Assembly: GCA_018971775.1 (NCBI GenBank)
Contig: JAGXAB010000005.1
Coordinates: forward strand, 62,001-126,000
DNA from: Cyanobacteria bacterium REEB67
Lineage (GTDB): Bacteria; Cyanobacteriota; Vampirovibrionia; Obscuribacterales; Obscuribacteraceae
Length of the DNA stretch: 64,000 nt
Reading direction: 5' to 3'
The position numbers and the translations under genes were made by a program. Below the pieces are notes generated by a model that had not been told where the DNA came from, made no database searches, and saw only the letters and a program-made list of their open reading frames with translations. Below are positions 20,340 through 29,443 of the stretch, in pieces (position 1 is the stretch's first letter; the number at the start of each line of letters is the position of its first letter).

Positions 20340-22436
20340 GTGAATGGCGGGCATAATACCGGCGACAGCAGCCACAGGCTCGATGCGATGACAGACCTTA
20401 AGACGCAGGAACAGGGCGACAAATTGTCCGCGCAAAAAGCGGATCAGCCGGCTTTGGAGAATAAAGAAGGGCAGCAAGCAAGAAATGCATCCGGCGAGCA
20501 AGTCAGCGCAATAAAAGCGACAAACCCAAATGCCAGCGATGGCTCGGTAAACAACTGGGCCAAAAAGACCCTAGCGGAAAAATTTGCCCAAGCGGAACTA
20601 GATGGACAAGATAAAAGCTTTGAGTTGATAACGACGACACCAGGCGGTCCGGAAAAGGTTTTAGCTTCACGTCAACTAGCCGCCTCGGCTCAAGGGAAGG
20701 TCGATTGCCTACCGAAACAGGCGGACTTGGTTGCGGAAGATAACAGACCGATAAAAAATTACGATTGGCAAGAAACGGAGCACGAAAAGCACACAGTAAT
20801 TAAAACAGGACTGGTCTATGAGGCCGAAACAAGTGCCGTAACTACTGAACAAACTTTGTTCGACAGTATTGGCAAACTCCCGTTAGACCAGCAGGCACAG
20901 GTAATTGGCGCTGGTATTAAAGCCTTCAGTAATGAATTGAGTCTTGAACAGTTTAGGATTGGAGTTGGAGCGATAACCGGGCTCGGTGAAGGCGTTGTCG
21001 GTCTGGCGCAGAATGCCGAGACACTCGGAAAAACGGTGCTGGACGTGGCGCAGTTTAACCGAGACATCATGTGCAACGATCCGGCCGCCGTTGGGACCGC
21101 CGGAAAGGCTGGAGAGTCTGTAGGCAAACTCATGGTCAGCGGAATTCGGATATTTAGCGCCGCGGAAGACTATTTAGAAAGTGTTGGAGCAGCATCGAAC
21201 GGCGGGGACTGCGGCAAGCCTTTGCGAGACGTTGCCTGGCTGGGCCTGCAGCTAAACAATCGCTGGGAAAAACTAAGTCCAGAAGAAAAAACCAGACTGT
21301 CAACGAAGTTGGCAGTCGAAACATTCGGAGGTGCGACATTTGGCGCGGGCGCCCTTAAACTAGCGAAGTCCGTCAAGATAACTGAAGCCCTCGAGGTACT
21401 GGGAGCAGAGGCCAGCACCCTTGGAGAGGCGACGAAAGAAAAAGCGCAAAACCTGATTTCCAGGATGGCCGATGAACTGGCACCCCAGAGTGGCTCAACC
21501 ATGAATGGATTTGACATGCCAATACCAAAGCAACAGCTAAAAAATGACGCTAATATGCTTATGTCAAAAGCGGAAGATTTCGACGGTCACAGCCCAAACA
21601 AGCCATTCAAATTGCCCGAAGGCGACGAAAATCTCACTTCGCACGCCTCTGAAGCAAGAGAAGCAAATGATTATTTTTCGAAACGTGTTACTCAAGAAGA
21701 TCTTGGGCTGAAGAGTAGTTTCGAACTATTTCAAGTGTTCAAATCTATGAAGAACGGAACTCAGACAGTTTTTGTCGAAATGGTGCGTAATCCTCCGGAA
21801 CTCAGAGGCGAAGCTAATTTTTCCGAATTGATGGAAGCTTTGAAACGAAATGCTCGCGCCGAAGGGGCTAAAATTTTAAGACTCGAATGCGAGTTCAAAA
21901 CCCGCGACTTGAAGAAATTTGGAAAGCCCGCTATAAGCCAGAAAAGGTCGGCAGCAAATACATCACAGAAAGAAAACTCTAAATTGAGGAAACTGAATAT
22001 GCCACCGACGTTGGAAGATCGAGTGAAAAAATGTTTTGGTGATACGCGATTATTTCGCATTACCACTCATGTTTCGGTTGACCTAAAATTAGAGCCGGAA
22101 GAACGCATTCTCGGCGTATATTTCAATGCAGCTCTCGATGATTATTCAGAAGGCTTTATTCTTTCCTCTAAGGGCATCCATATCCTTTCGGCACCAGACA
22201 AACGCTTTATTCCATACAACTCTATCGCCTCGTCAGACATGCATATGAATAAGCAAGATCAAGCTAGAGATTACAAATACCGATACGTCGAGCTCATATT
22301 AGAATCAGGAGAGAGAGTCAAAATCTCTATGGTCGGCGAATACGAAAATGGCACTCTCGATTTTTACAATTTAGACAGATATATCGGTTATGTCTATCGA
22401 GACGAAAAAATGCGAAACGAAAAGCAAATGGCTTGA
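20340..22436 (+). CDS. Large multidomain protein with PH-like C-terminus, effector-like
   Basis: A 698-residue protein (GTG start; ATG at 20388 is an alternative). Residues 1-130 are disordered and Gln/Lys/Asp-rich. Residues about 170-330 form an Ala/Gly-rich helical region of the kind that precedes toxin domains in polymorphic effectors. Next come a central alpha/beta segment (about 440-520) and a C-terminal domain beginning near EDRVKKCFGD, with RILGVYFNAALDDYSEGF and RFIPYNSIASSDM, resembling a bacterial PH-like fold. No signal peptide and no catalytic motif are recognised. It is convergent with the HEWSH protein, and the two share the same general architecture. Confidence 0.65.
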   Translation: MNGGHNTGDSSHRLDAMTDLKTQEQGDKLSAQKADQPALENKEGQQARNASGEQVSAIKATNPNASDGSVNNWAKKTLAEKFAQAELDGQDKSFELITTTPGGPEKVLASRQLAASAQGKVDCLPKQADLVAEDNRPIKNYDWQETEHEKHTVIKTGLVYEAETSAVTTEQTLFDSIGKLPLDQQAQVIGAGIKAFSNELSLEQFRIGVGAITGLGEGVVGLAQNAETLGKTVLDVAQFNRDIMCNDPAAVGTAGKAGESVGKLMVSGIRIFSAAEDYLESVGAASNGGDCGKPLRDVAWLGLQLNNRWEKLSPEEKTRLSTKLAVETFGGATFGAGALKLAKSVKITEALEVLGAEASTLGEATKEKAQNLISRMADELAPQSGSTMNGFDMPIPKQQLKNDANMLMSKAEDFDGHSPNKPFKLPEGDENLTSHASEAREANDYFSKRVTQEDLGLKSSFELFQVFKSMKNGTQTVFVEMVRNPPELRGEANFSELMEALKRNARAEGAKILRLECEFKTRDLKKFGKPAISQKRSAANTSQKENSKLRKLNMPPTLEDRVKKCFGDTRLFRITTHVSVDLKLEPEERILGVYFNAALDDYSEGFILSSKGIHILSAPDKRFIPYNSIASSDMHMNKQDQARDYKYRYVELILESGERVKISMVGEYENGTLDFYNLDRYIGYVYRDEKMRNEKQMA

Positions 22437-22464
22437 AAACGCAAGACTGGACGTAAAGCGATGG

Positions 22465-24039
22465 TCACAGTTTAAAAGGTTCAAGCCCTGTTTTCTCTCG
22501 CCTGAGGTAGGCAATCAACTGAAATGCGTCCAACGGAACCTCGCCATTGTCACTTCCGTTTTTTACAAAATTGAGCCTACGTAAGGCTTTAGGCGTAATT
22601 TGCTTCTCTATACGTTCGACCCGTTCAGAATAGTATTTGTGAAAAAGTCCGCGCTCTTCCGCGGGAACCGCATCCAAAACATCGCGCAGCCTGCGCCCCA
22701 TAACAGCAGACCGTATGGGAGCCTCTTCCGCGGTGCGCAAGAAAGCACCGTAGCGGCTCGACAATAATCCCTCGCCCAGATGAACAGCTTGATTTTCAGC
22801 ATCATTAGTGGTGGCATACTTGCGATCATAGTAGCCGAAGCGCTCCAGGCCAGCAGCACGACGGAAGGCAAGCTTATATTCATCGTCCTTGAATTCAGCG
22901 AAATGTGACCATTCATGCCTCAGGATATCGCCGGCATTCCGGTCCACGCCCGGGCGACTTTGAGCATCGTGCTTGAGATAAGTGGTTTCGTCTCTTTCTA
23001 CCGCCATACCGGACGGATGGGAAACCCTGGACACGGGAATGTCGGTCCCTTTTTTAAATCTATGAATGCGAAAACGATCCAACTCATAAGGAGAGAGGAC
23101 GATTTTATCGAGCAGCTTTGCATCGGGCACGGTTGAAAGGGAGGCCAAAATCTCTTCAGGTTTAGCGTAAGTGGAAAGCGGATCACTAGCCAGCTCACGT
23201 CGCAAGGTTTGATTACGGCCACCATTGAAAATCGAACGTGGAAAGGTCAAGGCTTTTTCCATATCACGCACACGATCAAATTGTCGGTCAAGGGAAAGGG
23301 GCACAATCACCTCGGTTTTAGCACCTTTGATCGTATAGACACGTGATGGTTCAACAAAAAACCGTCTACCAATCGCATTCGCTTCAGAGATACTTTTAAA
23401 AGGTCCTGCACTATAAGCGGGATAAGTGTGATCGCGCGTCTCCACGGAAACCAGCTTGTCGACCTCGCGGGGCTTGAAAGGCAATACTTCGATGCTTACT
23501 TTGGTACCGGCCCAGGGTGTGACTTTATGACGAGGATTCAGAAAAGAAACCGGCTCGTGTCCAAACACATAGCGCCCAACAGCGTTATTCGGCGCACTTT
23601 TCTCTAGAAGAGAAAAGCCTTTGTTTGCCAGCAACAACGAACCGACACCAATAGTGGTGGCAGCGGTAACATCGCGAACGTTATGAGTCAGACCTGTCAC
23701 AGTTTCTTTGGAAACTTCAGGGTTACTCCAGATCTCAGAGACTGCCGGCAGCGCCTCATGAGCGAAATCACTGACGTGACCGACCGTTTCTGCAGCTCCA
23801 ACTGCAGCGATAGCAAGTGCCGGCAGTTTGAGAATAGCAACTCTATTGACCAGGACACTGACCGCTACGCCGGTCGCGACCTCCACAGCGGTCTGATATG
23901 GGTGTTCGCTGACATTTGTACCGGCAGCATAAAAACCCTGTGCAATGCCGGCAGCCAATGTGGACGATTCGCGTCCGATCTTGTCGGACGTCGTATCGAT
24001 GGGCTTTTGGTTGATTATAGAATCGAAGCCGACACTCAT
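22465..24039 (-). CDS. Putative zinc metallopeptidase (HEWSH motif) with N-terminal hydrophobic region
   Basis: A 524-residue protein. A gluzincin-style HExxH lies at His375-Glu376-Trp-Ser-His379, and DAENQAVHLGEGLL about 40 residues later offers a Glu as third zinc ligand. The N-terminus has a Val/Ala-rich hydrophobic stretch (about residues 45-75) but no normal signal peptide. The middle (150-330) is a beta-rich region I do not recognise. By analogy it may be a secreted or effector-type peptidase; substrate and export route are unknown. It is convergent with the PH-like protein, with a gap of 28 bases. Confidence 0.65.
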   Translation of the reverse strand: MSVGFDSIINQKPIDTTSDKIGRESSTLAAGIAQGFYAAGTNVSEHPYQTAVEVATGVAVSVLVNRVAILKLPALAIAAVGAAETVGHVSDFAHEALPAVSEIWSNPEVSKETVTGLTHNVRDVTAATTIGVGSLLLANKGFSLLEKSAPNNAVGRYVFGHEPVSFLNPRHKVTPWAGTKVSIEVLPFKPREVDKLVSVETRDHTYPAYSAGPFKSISEANAIGRRFFVEPSRVYTIKGAKTEVIVPLSLDRQFDRVRDMEKALTFPRSIFNGGRNQTLRRELASDPLSTYAKPEEILASLSTVPDAKLLDKIVLSPYELDRFRIHRFKKGTDIPVSRVSHPSGMAVERDETTYLKHDAQSRPGVDRNAGDILRHEWSHFAEFKDDEYKLAFRRAAGLERFGYYDRKYATTNDAENQAVHLGEGLLSSRYGAFLRTAEEAPIRSAVMGRRLRDVLDAVPAEERGLFHKYYSERVERIEKQITPKALRRLNFVKNGSDNGEVPLDAFQLIAYLRREKTGLEPFKL

Positions 24040-24347
24040 TCGAACAGACTACCCGCAAAATTTTAAGGCCAGACTAGCAACCGAGCGGCGACCATTCTGA
24101 ATTTCGACGATAACACAGCACTAAAGAAATACACGTGACGAACTGATGGCGGCCTTGTTAAAAAGCGCAGCCTGGAGCCGCACTCAGTGGGACTCTCCCC
24201 ATTCACGACGACAATCAACCGATGCGATCAATACCTAGGTGGTTTCGGGCTGGCCCCATGCACGGCCTTGTAAACGACAGCAAACAAGCACTTTCCGTTG
24301 GCCAGATCAACTTTTTCTATAGTAGTTTTGGGTGAGAGGATGTAGCC
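24040..24347. other. Intergenic region without a recognised feature
   Basis: About 300 bases between the metallopeptidase start and the decayed antitoxin. I see no frame with a plausible start and ribosome site and no stable hairpin with a T-run. It presumably holds the promoter for the metallopeptidase gene and the promoter remnant of the toxin-antitoxin locus. Confidence 0.5.
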
Positions 24348-24515
24348 GTGGCCCAAACTTTTGAAGCAATCGTAGACGAGAATGGAAATGTCAGGTTACT
24401 GGCGCCTTTGCACCTGCCTAAAGCTAGAAGAGCCATTGTCACGCTCCTTGAAGATACTGGCGGCATAGTTGCCGAGACTGCATTAATGAGCCAAGCAGCC
24501 CTTGCTAAAGACTGA
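24348..24515 (+). pseudogene. Antitoxin-like gene interrupted by TGA
   Basis: GTG 24348 follows GAGAGGA by seven bases. The frame encodes 55 residues starting MAQTFEAIVDENGNVRLL, a short AbrB-like strand region, then helices ending ALMSQAALAKD. A TGA follows, and the same frame continues MTAEEDEAWSHLRP before a TAA at 24567-24569. In the antitoxin family partnered with PemK/MazF-type toxins as I know it, the C-terminal toxin-binding tail reads continuously through a Trp at this point and ends near DEAWSHL. I infer a TGG-to-TGA nonsense change that removes the toxin-binding tail. Confidence 0.6.
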
Positions 24516-24538
24516 ATGACAGCGGAGGAAGATGAAGC

Positions 24539-24778
24539 ATGGTCTCACCTTCGGCCGGCCGAGTCGTAACCAGCCAAAAATTCGCCGATTCCAAGGCGAT
24601 ATCCTTGAAAGATAGCGACTTTGAATTCGGCAAACTGAGAGCTATAAGCTTTATTCGTCCTCGCAAATTATTCACAGCCCATGCTTCGCTTATTAAAGGC
24701 GACATTGGACCACTTACGCAAACGAAATTTGCAGAAGTAAGGGAAGCTGTCGTCAAAATTATAAAGGACGGCGGATAA
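24539..24778 (+). pseudogene. PemK/MazF-type toxin remnant
   Basis: A 79-residue frame starting within the antitoxin tail region. Its second half (IRPRKLFTAHASLIKGDIGPL, then a Lys/Glu helix) looks like the C-terminal part of PemK/MazF mRNA interferases. KDSDFEFGKL resembles the strand that precedes it. The N-terminal strands with the usual GDVVLV-type start and the central part are missing or compressed, so the gene appears deleted internally and non-functional. Together with the interrupted antitoxin this is a dead toxin-antitoxin locus. Identification rests on motif resemblance only. Confidence 0.5.
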
Positions 24779-24781
24779 ATC

Positions 24782-25000
24782 CTACACAGCCTTCAATCTG
24801 GCCATAGGCACGACCTGCGCAGTATGAGCGGTGTGCTCATAGACTTGCGTGGCGTGCGATTGACGCTCGTTTTGCAAATAATCGCGGATGGTCGACATCA
24901 TTTCCTGAGCGTCGCCGCTTGTTTGCAGGCGTTTGATTTTTTCAGCCAGGAAGCTGACTTGTTTCTGATTCTGATTTTGGTTGGGGCGATGCGATTGCAT
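24782..25000 (-). CDS. Small protein translationally coupled to the aminotransferase
   Basis: A 72-residue, Gln/Asn-rich protein whose ATG overlaps the upstream aminotransferase stop (TAATG), the classic arrangement for reinitiation. It has a helical centre (FLAEKIKRLQTSGDAQEMM) and no hydrophobic segment. The function is unknown; coupling suggests a role linked to the aminotransferase. Its 3' end abuts the toxin remnant from the opposite strand. Confidence 0.6.
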   Translation of the reverse strand: MQSHRPNQNQNQKQVSFLAEKIKRLQTSGDAQEMMSTIRDYLQNERQSHATQVYEHTAHTAQVVPMARLKAV

Positions 25001-26565
25001 TATTTTTTGCCTTTGCTTTTGTCAGTGGATCCTTTTTTACTTTTCTTGCCGGCCTTTGCATCCTTGCTCGGGCTGCCTTTCAATTTGGCGCCTTTTTTGG
25101 ATGAGCCTTTCTTCTTGCCCTTTTTGACCGGGGCGAGGACGAGCCTCATGCCATAACGTGGGCAGGGCACGCGACGGCGCTTAGCTCTGGGAGCAGCTTT
25201 TTTCTTGCTTTCCATAGCTTCGGCTTCGACGCCCTGGCTTTCGGCGAGTGCATTAAACTCGAGCAATTCTTCTTCGCTTATCTCAGAGAGAATGCCACCG
25301 AGGGTGTCAATCATCAAATTGATTTGCGATTCGGTGATGATTAGCGGCGGCTCGATACGCATCGTGCGGTTAGCGTTCATCGTAGCGGCAACGAGCACTC
25401 CTCTGTGGAAGAGCTCGACCTGTACTTTTTCACGCAATTCTTTGCTGGTGAATTCGAGACCGATCAAAAGACCGCGTCCGCGAATGTCCGAAATGCATCC
25501 GGCATATTTGGCCTGCAATTCTTCAAACTTGCGCATGAAGTAATTGCCCATAACAGCGGCGCGGGCCGGCAGGTGCTCTTCGAGGAGCACTTCGATACAG
25601 GCCGAAGCAGCAGTACAGGCGAGCGGGTTGCCGCCAAATGTGGAGTTGTGGATGGACGGATTGGATTCGAGTACTTTCCAGATTTTGGAAGTAGACATGA
25701 AGCAACCGATCGGCATCACGCCGCCACCGAGAGCCTTAGCCAGACAGAGAATGTCCGGCACGACACCTTCATGCTCGCAGGCGAACATGCGGCCAGTGCG
25801 ACCCATACCGGTCTGCACTTCGTCCAATATAAGAAGTACGTTGTGCTTTTTGGTCAGCTGTCTGACTTTACGCAGATAGCCGGGAGCAGGTACGTTGATA
25901 CCGCCCTCGCCCTGAATGGGTTCGAGGATAACGGCGGCTGTATTTTCATTGATTGCCGCTTCCATCGCTTCGATGTCGCCAAAAGGTACATGGACAAATC
26001 CATTTAACAAAGGCTCGAAAGGTTTGCGGAATACATCGCGACCGGTGGCCGAAAGCGCACCCATCGTCACGCCGTGGTAGGCGTTTTTGGTGGAAATGAT
26101 TTCAGTCTTGCCGGTATAAAGTCTGGCTAATTTGATAGCGCCTTCGACAGCTTCAGCGCCGCTGTTGCCAAAGAAGGAATATTGCAAATCGCCGGGAGCG
26201 ATGGCAGCAAGCTGGCTGGCCAGATGAGCGGCCCAGGGATTGAGCAAGTCTTGACTATGCAAGCAAACCTGGTCGAGCTGAGCTTTTACAGCGTTGATAA
26301 CTTTCGGGTGTCTGTGGCCGACGTTAAAAATACCGTAACCGCCAAGACAATCGAGATAACGTCTGCCGGTATTGTCGTAGGTGTAAACGCCACCATCGCG
26401 AAACTCAACGGCGCCTTCAGCTCCGCAAAGTTTGCTCTTGTAGCAATGATTTAGGTGATTGATACTGTTGTCCAGGGCCTGTCCTGCGATATCTTCGTAG
26501 TGACTGGCACCGCGTTCCACGACGGGGAAGCGCTTAACTTTAATATCTTTCCTGTAAACGGCCAT
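25000..26565 (-). CDS. Class III PLP-dependent aminotransferase with basic C-terminal tail
   Basis: A 521-residue protein. Residues 1-440 form a complete class III aminotransferase resembling putrescine/ornithine aminotransferases: cofactor-binding GNSGAEAVEGAIKLAR, ILDEVQTGMGRTG, and the Schiff-base lysine in CLAKALGGG. It likely moves an omega-amino group from a diamine or ornithine to 2-oxoglutarate; exact specificity cannot be read. The last 80 residues are unusual: Lys/Arg/Ser/Gly repeats resembling histone-H1-like or ribosome-associated tails, perhaps binding polyanions such as nucleic acid or polyphosphate (inference). It is coupled to a small downstream gene. Confidence 0.88.
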   Translation of the reverse strand: MAVYRKDIKVKRFPVVERGASHYEDIAGQALDNSINHLNHCYKSKLCGAEGAVEFRDGGVYTYDNTGRRYLDCLGGYGIFNVGHRHPKVINAVKAQLDQVCLHSQDLLNPWAAHLASQLAAIAPGDLQYSFFGNSGAEAVEGAIKLARLYTGKTEIISTKNAYHGVTMGALSATGRDVFRKPFEPLLNGFVHVPFGDIEAMEAAINENTAAVILEPIQGEGGINVPAPGYLRKVRQLTKKHNVLLILDEVQTGMGRTGRMFACEHEGVVPDILCLAKALGGGVMPIGCFMSTSKIWKVLESNPSIHNSTFGGNPLACTAASACIEVLLEEHLPARAAVMGNYFMRKFEELQAKYAGCISDIRGRGLLIGLEFTSKELREKVQVELFHRGVLVAATMNANRTMRIEPPLIITESQINLMIDTLGGILSEISEEELLEFNALAESQGVEAEAMESKKKAAPRAKRRRVPCPRYGMRLVLAPVKKGKKKGSSKKGAKLKGSPSKDAKAGKKSKKGSTDKSKGKK

Positions 26566-27241
26566 GATTATGTTTTTTCCTCTGGCCCAAATAGGCGATA
26601 CCGTCCGTAGTGGCTAGCACTAGACGATCCCTGTTCGGAACCAAACAATGGTATGAGGGTATGAGGGTGTGTGAGTCTATGGTTCTGGAAGCCAGTCCGT
26701 ACCCAAGCAAGCGGTTCGGTTCAGCTAGAGAACATTGAAATTGCTGGGCCCCGCTACTTATAAGTAGATTTGAGGGCTCGCGCCATAGAGGCTTTGTTAT
26801 TTAGAAGCGCTGTGTTTGCAGTACGCATAATTACCGGACCGACTCACTTTATCTAGTCTTATTACCGGGATACCGGACGGAGAATTGGGATTTAAAAACC
26901 CTGGAGACTGTTTCGCACTAGGAGCGAGCATCTCGGGCCTTTCTTCTCTGCCCTTATACTCTTAATGTACACCGCGAGCCTCTCTCCAGACAATGTGCAA
27001 GCTGTATAAAAACGGTCGCAATAATTTAGCCATAGTGTCTAAGAAAATCCCGGAACATCATGACATCCAGCCTGCAGTGCCCATTTTGCCGGATCTCGAA
27101 TTTCTCATCATAATATAGTGAAAAATTAGGTCAAAAAAAGCCGAAATATGGCCTTTTCTAAAAGGAACATCCTTCCGAAAGGCCGCGTCTTGGGCAATAA
27201 TTGTCATCTTCAGTGCCGTTTTACCAATCCGAGACCACAAA
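26566..27241. other. 676-bp intergenic region with palindrome and short repeats
   Basis: Divergent region between the aminotransferase and the 700-residue TPR gene. Visible are a perfect 14-bp palindrome CTACTTATAAGTAG (26754-26767), a tandem gtatgag duplication near 26651-26665, repeated taccgg(a/g) motifs near 26830-26878, and a hairpin with A-tract and T-tract near 27126-27157. The palindrome and the taccgg repeats are operator-like. No convincing gene is present; the minus frame at 27058-27240 has no ribosome site. Confidence 0.45.
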
Positions 27242-29344
27242 ATGCTTCAATCAAAGACTGCAAACCAGGTCCAGAAGGTTTCCCTCCGGTCCAGGCTTGC
27301 TTCGACCAGGGTCGCCTCCATCGGTCTGGCCGCTTCCCTTTTATTGCTCGGACAAGCAAACATCGCCCCGGCTATGGCCCAGAATGCGCCACCCACGCCG
27401 CAACCAATGCCCAAAGAGTTTCTCGAACGGTACTATCAGGGTGTTTCTTACTTCAAACACGGCGACCTGGACAAGGCACTGGACGCCTTCCGCGCCGTTG
27501 TCGTCAGCGCTCCCTACGATCCCCTGGTACACCTTAGCCTGGCCGCCGTTTTGCAGCAGACCGGCGACATCGACAATGCCATTTCGGAATACCGCCGGGC
27601 GATAAGATTGCGCCCCTATGATGCTTTTGCCCGCGTAGCCCTGGGCACGTTGTTACAGTCTCAAGGGCAGCTACAAGAAGCGGTCAATGAATACGATGAA
27701 GCGGTCAGATTGCGCCCGGATGTCGCTCTTTTCCACCTCAACCTGGGCATCGTCCTGCGCATCGCCGGCAATAAAGATGAAGCGATCATCGAACTGAATA
27801 AAGTCGTGCACGCCTATCCCGAGCATTTAAAAGCTCGAGCCCAACTGGCCGCGGCCTATCAGGACAAAGGCGATTTCACCGCCGCCGCCACCGAATACCA
27901 GAAAATTCTCGTCCACCAGCCCAAGAATTTCTCCATGTTGTATAACCTGGGCTCCTGCCAGATTTCGCTCAAAGATTATGCCAGCGCCGTAGACACTCTG
28001 AGCAAAGCCGTCTCCGTCGACATTACGGTGCCCGAATCGCACGCCCTGCTTGGTACAGCAGAAATGGCCCTGGGCAAATACGCCGACGCCGTAAGCGAGC
28101 TCAATGCGGCCATCGCCATCAAAAGCGACCGCGCCGACTGGTACGGTCTGCTCGGCGATGCCGAGACCAAACAAAAAAATTTCCCGGGCGCTATCGAGGC
28201 TTATAAAAAGGCTCAGGCGATCGACCCGAAAAACGTTAATACCGGCTACAGTCTTGGCTATTTGCTCCAGACCAGTGGCGACCTCGACGAAGCAACCAGT
28301 ACCTTCAATCACGTCCTGTCGCTCAAGCCCGATTACGCCAACGCCCACTACAACCTTGGTCTGATCAAGCAAAAGCAGGGTGATTTCAGCTCTGCCCAAG
28401 GCGAATTCAAACGAGTGCTGGAACTGTCGCCCAATGACGGCCAGGCTTACATCAACCTCGGCCGCTCCTTCCTGCTCGCCAACGATCTGCCCCAGGCGGT
28501 CGGCTATTATCGCCAGGGCCTGAGTATCGATGGCAGCGACCCGAGCGCCTATTCCGAACTCGGCTCCGCTTTGATCAAGCTCAAAGACTACACCGGTGCG
28601 CGCTCTGCTCTCGAGAGCGCCCTCACCCTCTCGCCCTATGACCGCGCCATCAACGTCTCCATGGCCAACCTCGACGGCCTGACCGGGGCCGCCCCGAAAG
28701 GCGAGCTGCGCATCCGCGCCCTACTGGATCAAAACCCGAACGACCTCGAATTGCTTAATCTCCTCGCCGACAACCTGACTGCGCAGGGCAAGCTGGAGAC
28801 GGCCATCGAGACCTATCAGAAAATCATCCAGCTCAATCCCCGCTCGGCCGAGGCTTTCAACGACCTTGGTCTGGCCGTCTCCAAAAAGGATGACGTATCC
28901 GGCGCCACTGCCATGTTTAAAAAAGCCACTGAACTCGACCCAGCCTTTGTCGAGCCGCGCATCAACCTGGGCAACATTTACCTGAGCCAGCGCAGTTTCA
29001 ACGACGCTGTCACTCAGTATCAAAAAGCCGTAGAACTCAAGCCTGAGAACGTTCTTGCCCACTACAACCTGGGCCTGGCCCTGACCGGTCAAAACAACGT
29101 CGACGGCGCCATCGGCGAGTATCAAAAAGCCGTCCAACTAGACCCTAGCTACGCAAACGCGTATTACGCCATGGGCTTGCTCTACCAGGGCAAAAACGAG
29201 CCGGAACAAGCGACGACAGCCTTCCAGAAATATCTCGAACTGGATCCGAGTGGCCAATACAGCGAATCGGTCAAAACGGCTCTGGACAAGATTCGGCAGC
29301 CGGCCAGTCCTGGTGTGGCAAACGGAAAGACGACAGAATCTTAA
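27242..29344 (+). CDS. Secreted TPR-repeat protein (about 17 repeats)
   Basis: A 700-residue protein with a signal peptide (residues about 20-43, ending APAMAQ), followed almost entirely by 34-residue tetratricopeptide repeats from about residue 58 to 690. Typical units contain LDEATSTFNHVLSLKPDYANA and AHYNLGL. TPR arrays form a superhelical scaffold for protein-protein contacts; after export this would be in the periplasm or at the outer membrane. No enzymatic domain is present. Such long TPR proteins recur in this window (three more), suggesting lineage-specific expansion. The gene has a weak Shine-Dalgarno and a large upstream region. Confidence 0.88.
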   Translation: MLQSKTANQVQKVSLRSRLASTRVASIGLAASLLLLGQANIAPAMAQNAPPTPQPMPKEFLERYYQGVSYFKHGDLDKALDAFRAVVVSAPYDPLVHLSLAAVLQQTGDIDNAISEYRRAIRLRPYDAFARVALGTLLQSQGQLQEAVNEYDEAVRLRPDVALFHLNLGIVLRIAGNKDEAIIELNKVVHAYPEHLKARAQLAAAYQDKGDFTAAATEYQKILVHQPKNFSMLYNLGSCQISLKDYASAVDTLSKAVSVDITVPESHALLGTAEMALGKYADAVSELNAAIAIKSDRADWYGLLGDAETKQKNFPGAIEAYKKAQAIDPKNVNTGYSLGYLLQTSGDLDEATSTFNHVLSLKPDYANAHYNLGLIKQKQGDFSSAQGEFKRVLELSPNDGQAYINLGRSFLLANDLPQAVGYYRQGLSIDGSDPSAYSELGSALIKLKDYTGARSALESALTLSPYDRAINVSMANLDGLTGAAPKGELRIRALLDQNPNDLELLNLLADNLTAQGKLETAIETYQKIIQLNPRSAEAFNDLGLAVSKKDDVSGATAMFKKATELDPAFVEPRINLGNIYLSQRSFNDAVTQYQKAVELKPENVLAHYNLGLALTGQNNVDGAIGEYQKAVQLDPSYANAYYAMGLLYQGKNEPEQATTAFQKYLELDPSGQYSESVKTALDKIRQPASPGVANGKTTES

Positions 29345-29443
29345 TCACGCTTGTTAATCGATTAGAGTCCTATAAATAGCGGGCATATAAAGAAGGTCGG
29401 ACGATCTTCTTCCACTGAACACAAGTCTTTCCGGGTGGTCCTC

